A model generated the notes under the pieces. The model saw only the letters and a list, made by a program, of their open reading frames with translations. It did not search any database and was not told the DNA's origin. From Hypoxylon rubiginosum (taxonomy: Eukaryota > Ascomycota > Sordariomycetes > Xylariales > Hypoxylaceae), in the NCBI GenBank assembly GCA_902806565.1, contig CADCXA010000057.1, positions 62,001-126,000 of the forward strand: a stretch of DNA of 64,000 bases. Reading direction: 5' to 3'. This document shows positions 57,609 to 64,000 of this stretch, piece by piece. Position 1 is the first letter of the stretch. The number at the start of each line of letters is the position of its first letter. Both the position numbers and the translations under genes were made by a program.

Positions 57609-60487
57609 TTTTTAAATCGTCGTTTTGTTTAACTAAGTATCTCAAAGGTATAACGATAAATACGTCCTAGTTGATTCTAGTTGACGGCGACGGTAATGAT
57701 GGTGCCTCGGCTAAGTATATGGTAGCTTTGCGGGCTCGTAGAGAGGTATCTCGGCTACAAAGAAGCCGAAAACGATGGTGTAGATATTTTAGGTATAGAT
57801 GAGAAATGCAACCCGGAGTTTACAAAAACACAAAGCAAAACGACTAGTCGCGAATACGTCTTACGGCAGGATAGTAATATATATAGAGCGAATACCCTAC
57901 GGCTTACCTACCTCCGCCCTGTTCGAACATGGAAGTAGACTAATGGCATCCGACATGAACGGGACTCAGATGTGACACGAGAGCGTGGCATGACCGAAAG
58001 CCGGTACCTTGTCAAGCTGGGATGACGATTCGTCCAAAGGGAGGGGGGATATGTAATGAAAACTTGGAACCAGCTTAAACAGAAGGGGAAATACCCAGTC
58101 AGAATAAAGGTATGTGGGTGAAATGGTGTGTGCGGTGCGTGGTTATGGATCTTGAGATTCAATATTTTGTCGAATAATGATGTGACGTGTGCCGGGCTGC
58201 AGCAGGGCGGATTCGGATTCGGCCCAAGTATCTAAGCCTCGAGCAGCTTACGTAGCTGTTGGCTTCGAGCTCACCTAAATTTCATAATACGTTTCCGTTG
58301 GGTATTGCCTCCCGAAACTTGAGAATGACTACAAGAATATACTTACTCAACAATAAAAGGTGAGGGTTATGATAATAAGTCCTTGCGCCGCCATCGTCAT
58401 AAGTCTCACGAAAAAAAGGATTGTGACGTAATTAGGCCAAGCTAAAGCTAAGCTTCGTAGCGTTCCAGCACAATTCTAGCGCGTAGTCGTTCCAATTGGC
58501 TGGCCACCGCGGGGGAGCCGGGGGCTATCTTAGGGGTACCCTAGCACCCTAGTACCGGCATTTAGGTGCCGAGCTAACAGAGTGCCAGAGTGCCAGAGTG
58601 CCAGCAGAATAATATAGCGGCATCAGATAGAATTCTTAGCAGCTATTAAGTCTCGAGAGCCATCGAGTGTAAGAATCGAATATACGAACTGCCACATATG
58701 CTAAACGATTACCTAGTGCATCGGAGACAGCGCATACTTATACCTGTAACCTACCTAGGTACCTGACGGTGTGGCTTTTTGCAGTCTGGACCCAGCTCCT
58801 ATACTTAGGAGGTGCGCAATATAGGTAACGTCTAAAAGCTTATAAACGTGCGATAGTAAGCTCTACTTGACGATATAGATCTCGCTAATCAAGACGGATT
58901 TTAGAACAACGACTTGCGGTAACCTGTCTTAGAGATGGCATAGTCACGCTACTCGAGCGTTCATAAAGCCAATACATCAGAGTTTATCGAAGGGTTTGGA
59001 TACCTGGATACCCAGATGAAGCCTAAGGCATAGTGGTCTATATTCATGGGGTATGTGGAAATAAACAGAATGGGCATTAGCTGCTCAATTGAACCTGTAA
59101 AAACCAACGAAAGAATTATTTCTCCAAAGATACCTTGGTACATGGAGATCACGATTGGACTCTTACATACTAGTCGGTCTGCATCAGCCGTTTCCATTCA
59201 TGGTCATATGTAGCGAACAGCCCCAAATCTGACGATACTAGCGGGGAAGCATGAAGGACACTGATAGTATATCAATACCTACCCAAGACAAAGCTATAGC
59301 ATCACTTGAGCTTCTCCGTTAAGTTCTTAGCTAAACTTCGAAGTTCATACTTGAAACCGAGAAGCTGATCTTTTCTTAGTTGACGCACTTAGGTGGCTAT
59401 GATTAACTACCTCGCATATTATTATCTCCAATCTTGTATAAAACAGTGGTATTACTTGTTCCGATTTTAGAAAGAATAGTATAATGCCCCGATTCTGTCT
59501 AATTCGTCTTTACCTCGACATCCTCACTGCATTATTCCTAACAGATTGTCAGCTGGATAGCCTTGCAAGCTTTTTGACGTTATACTTGATGATAGTATAG
59601 ACGACTACGGCAAGTATAGTCTATAAGGTACTTTGTGAAGTTAACTTTGTTATGTAGATATATTAGATCGACAACCTTTTTGAGATGACAGCACTTATAG
59701 CTTCTAGTTTAGGGGGGCTATATCAGCTCTGATGCGACGGAAAGCTTGTTTTTAGCATTGCATAGCATTGATCCTGGTTCTTAGGGACCCAAAGCGCTGA
59801 ATCTCTTTAGGTAACTCCTATAATGTTGGAGATGATTTGTTAACCAGCTCTCTCGTATGTTATTTATACTTATTGCATCCAAGTTCTTTCTCCAAGGGTT
59901 GAGTCGAACGTAACTGACGTTACATTTAGGAATCAGTTACATTCAAGATGTCGATGGCCAGAAAAGCCCTTATGTTCGTAGTCTTCAGTTTTCAATAAGG
60001 TGTCAAGTATACAATGCCTAATATTCAACTATTAGTACTCCAAAATACTTCAGAGACTTCAAACGAGAACTGATAGCACGGAACAAACGACCATTGGCAA
60101 CTATGTCTGTCAAGAACAACAGATTACAAAACAAACCCTTGTAATGGGCTACCTAGGTACGCATGGCATTGTCCAACCGCGGCTCACTATAATCTCCCTT
60201 CTCTCCGTGCCAGCTGCGCACAGCTGTCGAGACCTAGGGACCAGACGCATCAAATTCTGCTGCTGTGTCTCGCTCGCTGAGGGGACCTCGCAAACCTGGT
60301 TTTTTTCTTAGCCACGTGTTTGTTCCATCTGGGAGATCACAAACTTGCACTTGACGCGTTATTTGCTCACTTGCTCACTTTGCGGCCCTCGCGCTTCTCG
60401 TTAGACGTCTAGCCGTCGAACTCACAATCGCAAGCCCGGTATCGCCGCGCGACCGGGAAGAGAGCTCTTACTATATCTCTAATCAAT
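57609..60487. other. 2.9 kb gene-poor region
   Basis: Promoter of the MARVEL gene at left and of the 2EXR-like gene at right. It contains ACCTACCTAGGTACCT at 58750-58765, a CAGAGTGC tandem repeat and TACCTAGGTA at 60150-60159. AT-rich in 58.8-60.1 kb. No protein gene seen. Confidence 0.5.
58578..58604. repeat. 8-bp tandem repeat CAGAGTGC
   Basis: Three perfect head-to-tail copies plus a partial fourth in non-coding DNA. Confidence 0.9.
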
Positions 60488-61249
60488 ATGGATTCGTTTC
60501 CGCTCTTCGGAAAGCTTCCTCCTGAAATTCAGCTGCAGATATGGGACGAATATTTCAAAACTAGGCTGGTCCACAAAATCGGGATCACCAAAGCCGACGA
60601 GGAGTTGAACCACCCCAGAATCCTACGCTCGTATACTCACGCCGCCGTCGACCCGGCGTCCCGGCATCAGGTCTCGATGGGCGCCGTACGCGGGGGCATG
60701 CTGGCCAATCGCGTGGCCTACGAGGTATTCAAGGCAAATTACCACGTCTTGACGTTAGGATTCCAAAAGTCACAGCTTGACTCTAGCATCCCGCAGTTTC
60801 CGTTGAACGTCTCTAGGGACCTAGTCTACCTCATCAACATCCACCCCATACTCCTCAGCAAGATCTGCAGCCAGGACAGGCCGTACGATGGTAAGGTCAG
60901 GCACGTTGCGTTTCTGTTTAATAACCAACAACGGATACTACCCTCGCGCCACCCGTACTGGCAATATCCGTGGTACAGCACCACGGACGGCGGTGCGATA
61001 TTCGAGGAGATCCTCTTGGTCATGGCGGCGAGCAGCATCAAGATCCCGAGGGACCAGCTGCTCCAAGGTCAGCTTGACGAGTACGGCTTCGTGACGTGGG
61101 GGAGCGTCGCTTCGCTGCCGTTCCTGACCTCCTGGGAGACCACGCCCGTGGAGCTGAACTTTAGAGATTCGGAGAAGTCTTTAAAAGAATCCGAGTTTCC
61201 GTACTCGGAGATGACGAAGTTGAGGTGGGCTATTGATATTGACGCCTAG
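60488..61249 (+). CDS. 2EXR/F-box-like protein
   Basis: Intronless gene for 253 residues. It opens FPLFGKLPPEIQLQIWDEYF, the pattern of the fungal 2EXR domain, an F-box-like helical motif (hydrophobic-F-x-x-LP-x-E-hydrophobic-R/Q-x-x-IW) found in many paralogues of filamentous ascomycetes, often of unknown role. The rest (HQVSMGAVRGGMLANRVAYEVF, NYHVLTLGF, VRHVAFLFNN, ATFEEILLVM-like segments) follows the usual course of such proteins, which end near 250-350 residues. No signal or membrane segment. A part in ubiquitin ligase adaptors is only inferred from the F-box resemblance. Confidence 0.65.
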   Translation: MDSFPLFGKLPPEIQLQIWDEYFKTRLVHKIGITKADEELNHPRILRSYTHAAVDPASRHQVSMGAVRGGMLANRVAYEVFKANYHVLTLGFQKSQLDSSIPQFPLNVSRDLVYLINIHPILLSKICSQDRPYDGKVRHVAFLFNNQQRILPSRHPYWQYPWYSTTDGGAIFEEILLVMAASSIKIPRDQLLQGQLDEYGFVTWGSVASLPFLTSWETTPVELNFRDSEKSLKESEFPYSEMTKLRWAIDIDA

Positions 61250-62489
61250 GCGCGCAGAATTTCTCCATATTTCTTATCGATGACTTTACTCGAGAACGAG
61301 GATCGCGGGTCGGAATGTTAGAGTAGGATATCGAGATTGAGATATCCGAGACGAAGAGCATGATTCTCGGCAGGAAGAGAATTCGGTGCTATCATAGAGC
61401 GAATCATGATATTCTCGTGACATTGGATCGCTAACGGAGCCATATGTTATCGAACATGCGGCATGGAGGTATTTACCGACTCATTATGTTACCAGAGCCT
61501 TTCTAATGTTGCAGTGGAATAGTATGTGCCTTGAGAATATGGCTTTAGGATGGATAGGTATACTATACAGTACACGCAGTAGCTATCACTTAAGCCATCT
61601 AAGCCTATATTAGAGTTTGATTTCCTAGAGATGGAGGTAGTTTGTGTGTTTTTACGTTTATTCTCTGAGAAAATGAAATCTATTTAGTACGTTTTATATC
61701 TCCGAGTGCGAGAATTCTATAGCTAATTTGTATGCTGGGAGTGATGATTACATACCTGCCTGGTAGGTTCTATATTTACCTACTTAGGTAGGTTAGGTAC
61801 TTATTTAGAGCTACCTACCTAAGGTACTGGATAAAACGAGACTCTATCGATTGCATATTTCGACCTAGGTGTCTATTAGACTTGAATAGGGTAACTGATG
61901 ATGTTCGATCCGATTAAGGTTATTACGGCACTAATGAACCAACAGTATAGCTCCCCTGTTGTTAATATTAAACAGAAATAGCGATACATATAGTGGAGCT
62001 CTCTGCAATCTACCTACTCATTCCCCCGGCAACATCCTCTAGTGAATGTCTATCTATTAAAGGCCGTACATACTAATCCGGCCTGGACGGGAATGTCAGG
62101 GCCCTGGCACCCTGGCCTTCAACCCGAGGATGAGAGGTCTGGCAGTGTTGGCCGTGGTTGGACCTGCTGGCTCGAATAAGGGGCTAGCTATGGAGGTTAA
62201 TAGAAGAGCGATATCCAGAGAACAAAAGAGCCTTAGCGCAGGCATGTATACATGTAGCCATTCACAGTTATGTTCGTGGCTCCTACACAACACGTCGTTA
62301 TTTTTGCGCCTTCTTGGGTTGGGTCGCAACAGGAAGAGAAACTGGGTAAGCTCAGTTGTGCCTCCACCAACAAGAACATGATAACAGTTCCTCGAGGTCC
62401 AAATTATAATCTATGATATGAACATTGCTAACTCTACCGGCAGGTACCATCTCTATTGTAGACCTCGTCAGAAGCACATGTCTATCCTA
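61250..62489. other. Intergenic region dense in TACCTA/TAGGTA motifs
   Basis: 3' regions of both flanking genes. 61750-61830 holds the densest cluster of the recurring motif: ATACCTGCCTGGTAGGT, TACCTACTTAGGTAGGT and CTACCTACCTAAGGTA within 80 bases. No gene. Confidence 0.55.
61750..61830. repeat. Cluster of TACCTAC(N)GTAGGTA partial palindromes
   Basis: Three near-palindromic copies of the motif that recurs in intergenic DNA across the whole window are packed here. Each consists of TACCTRC arms and their complements around a 1-4 bp centre. Confidence 0.7.
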
Positions 62490-63797
62490 CTACCTTTCGC
62501 GAGTCTTCCACTTTGCAATCTTCTCCAGCCCAAATACGGCAACCAGAATAGCATGCGCGAATTCGTCGACCTCCGAGGGGGCCGCCTCCTCGTATAGAAG
62601 GTCGGCATATAAGCACGGCACGAACAGGGGACCCGATCCAGCTGTGACTAGTCTACTCCAGCTGTACTGATCGGGAGCATCCCAAAGGCCCGCGCGCGTG
62701 GTCCAGTTGACGCTGCCGGCACACTGCGTCCACCCCGTCCGGAAGAGCTCGTAGATGGACTGCGTGATCGTTACCAATAACCAGGCGCGGCGGATGCTCT
62801 CCGACACGATCCACCGCCGCCAAGCGGCATTCTCGGTCGCCGAACCGGTTGCTACTACATCGCCGCCGCCGTGAAAGCCGTTCACGAGGACCAGCGCGTG
62901 GATGCTCGCGTCGAATTCTGCGTTCTCCCACATCTCTGCCGTCCAAGCCGTCAGCGTCGACATGTGGCTCTCCGCGACGGCCCGCAGCGCGATGTCGCCG
63001 TCGAAGAGGCCGATCATCTGGTACACGAAGAGAGCATGGACGCGGGCGAGGTGCTCTAAGGGGTCTAGCAGCATGGTGTTCACCGGTGCCACCGCCGTCG
63101 TAGACAGGTCTTCAGGTACGTGCGTAGACGTCGTACTCCTGTTTTCTTCGACAAGGTCGGCCATCCGGTCTCGGATGATTCGGAGACACAAATCTGAATT
63201 TTGGGGAGTCCGCGCATGGTAGGCCGACAGCGCGGTGTAGGCGTCTTGGACGCAGCGGGGCATCTTCTGGCTGTACAGACGGTGGTGGATGAATGGCGAC
63301 CTGCCCGTACTAGCCCACCGACGCATCCAGGCTTGGACCGACGTGACGTGTTGTTTCAAGGCCGCGCTATCGAAAGTGTGCTTGGGGAAAGCGGGCGTGT
63401 TGCTACGCACGATCGTCCAGGAGTCGGGGCTGGTAAACCAGTCCGGACCTAGCGGCAGGCTCTTGGTGTCCCGGATCATTCCCCTGCAGCACGGGTGATA
63501 TACCTCCCCGGCATCTAACTGCGCTTCGACGACGACGTCGGAGTAAAGTGGCTCTGAAGCAACCATATGGATTGGGAGCGCGACAGGGGCCTTCGCGCAT
63601 GAAGAATCCTGTTTTATTGGAATGGAACCAGTGTCTGCCGCCCCCGCGTACTCCCTGGCGGTTTGATTGATAGGCGGATACTTGCACGGGACACTTTTCC
63701 GCTCGCAGCGGTCGCAGCGAGGCAGCCGCTTGGAGCAGGTCCGCTTTGCCTTGGTGCAGGCCGCGCAAGCTTTCCGTCGCGCAGTCTTCGCCAACAT
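62490..63797 (-). CDS. Zn(II)2Cys6 transcription factor
   Basis: Intronless gene for 435 residues from the ATG at 63797. The N-terminus carries the fungal binuclear zinc cluster, C-x2-C-x6-C-x6-C-x2-C-x6-C, with Cys 11, 14, 21, 28, 31 and 38 and basic residues between (KAKRTCSKR). These regulators bind CGG-type triplets as monomers or dimers in the nucleus. The remainder is helical (AFPKHTFDSAALKQHVTSVQ, RRWIVSESIRRAWLLVTITQ), like the C-terminal regulatory part of short members; the larger fungal_trans middle-homology domain is not clear. No coiled-coil linker is obvious. Targets are unknown; no pathway cluster lies beside it in this window. Confidence 0.88.
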   Translation of the reverse strand: MLAKTARRKACAACTKAKRTCSKRLPRCDRCERKSVPCKYPPINQTAREYAGAADTGSIPIKQDSSCAKAPVALPIHMVASEPLYSDVVVEAQLDAGEVYHPCCRGMIRDTKSLPLGPDWFTSPDSWTIVRSNTPAFPKHTFDSAALKQHVTSVQAWMRRWASTGRSPFIHHRLYSQKMPRCVQDAYTALSAYHARTPQNSDLCLRIIRDRMADLVEENRSTTSTHVPEDLSTTAVAPVNTMLLDPLEHLARVHALFVYQMIGLFDGDIALRAVAESHMSTLTAWTAEMWENAEFDASIHALVLVNGFHGGGDVVATGSATENAAWRRWIVSESIRRAWLLVTITQSIYELFRTGWTQCAGSVNWTTRAGLWDAPDQYSWSRLVTAGSGPLFVPCLYADLLYEEAAPSEVDEFAHAILVAVFGLEKIAKWKTRER

Positions 63798-64000
63798 TGC
63801 TGCCGTAATTTAAACGTCCAATTCTGCCACAGGGTGGAAATTAAGTACCTAGTGGAAGTGGGTGTCTTGCCGCAGCGGTCAATATAACGCGGGTACTGGC
63901 ATGAGTAAAATAACCCGTCCCCGTAAGCAAATGATGAAAAGGTTTAAACCAGCTTGTATGACTGTAGTATATTAGTCATACTTGAACGAAGTCTGTCGTC
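63798..64000. other. Right edge, promoter side of the Zn2Cys6 gene
   Basis: Presumed promoter of the transcription factor. Nothing else recognised before the window ends. Confidence 0.5.

Overview
The window looks like nuclear DNA of a filamentous ascomycete (Pezizomycotina, probably a Sordariomycete). The evidence is short GT-AG introns (about 50-170 bp) with CTAAC/CTGAC-like branch sites, intergenic gaps of 0.2-4 kb, a Zn(II)2Cys6 regulator, a JEN-type carboxylate permease, a fungal Cet1-type RNA triphosphatase and a 2EXR/F-box-like protein. I see no bacterial operons, CRISPR arrays, rRNA, credible complete tRNA or intact transposons. Exon joins were deduced by hand from splice consensus, reading frame and family similarity; none has transcript support.

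Left third (1-23.8 kb): a secreted M20 amidohydrolase-like protein faces a two-exon alpha/beta hydrolase. A two-exon nucleotidyltransferase-fold protein converges on an unrecognised 248-residue protein. Two small doubtful ORFs follow. A MYND zinc-finger gene is interrupted by one in-frame TAG. Next come a 1026-residue largely disordered protein with a conserved core (probably the DUF8004 family), a 3.9 kb gene-poor stretch rich in simple repeats, a four-exon 228-residue protein with a duplicated C-terminal motif, and a JEN-type monocarboxylate/proton symporter.

Middle (25.9-41.8 kb): a three-exon catalase, a DHA1-type MFS exporter, an NCS1 nucleobase/allantoin-type permease, a five-exon divergent transaldolase, and a 1538-residue four-exon protein with three C-x2-C-x14/15-H-x3-C repeats, an acidic tract and a long disordered tail.

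Right third (42.9-64 kb): core housekeeping genes (mRNA-capping RNA triphosphatase CET1, proteasome subunit RPN2, mitochondrial sulfite oxidase), then a MARVEL-type four-helix membrane protein, a 2EXR-like protein and a Zn2Cys6 transcription factor. The sulfite oxidase leader holds a perfect hairpin, an overlapping 14-bp palindrome and a 13-codon upstream ORF.

The genes do not form one obvious pathway. The 22-35 kb block mixes uptake/efflux transporters with catalase and a transaldolase and could be a loose nutrition/stress neighbourhood, but nothing in the sequence proves co-regulation. Intergenic DNA throughout carries a recurring TACCTACCTAGGTAGGTA-like partial palindrome.
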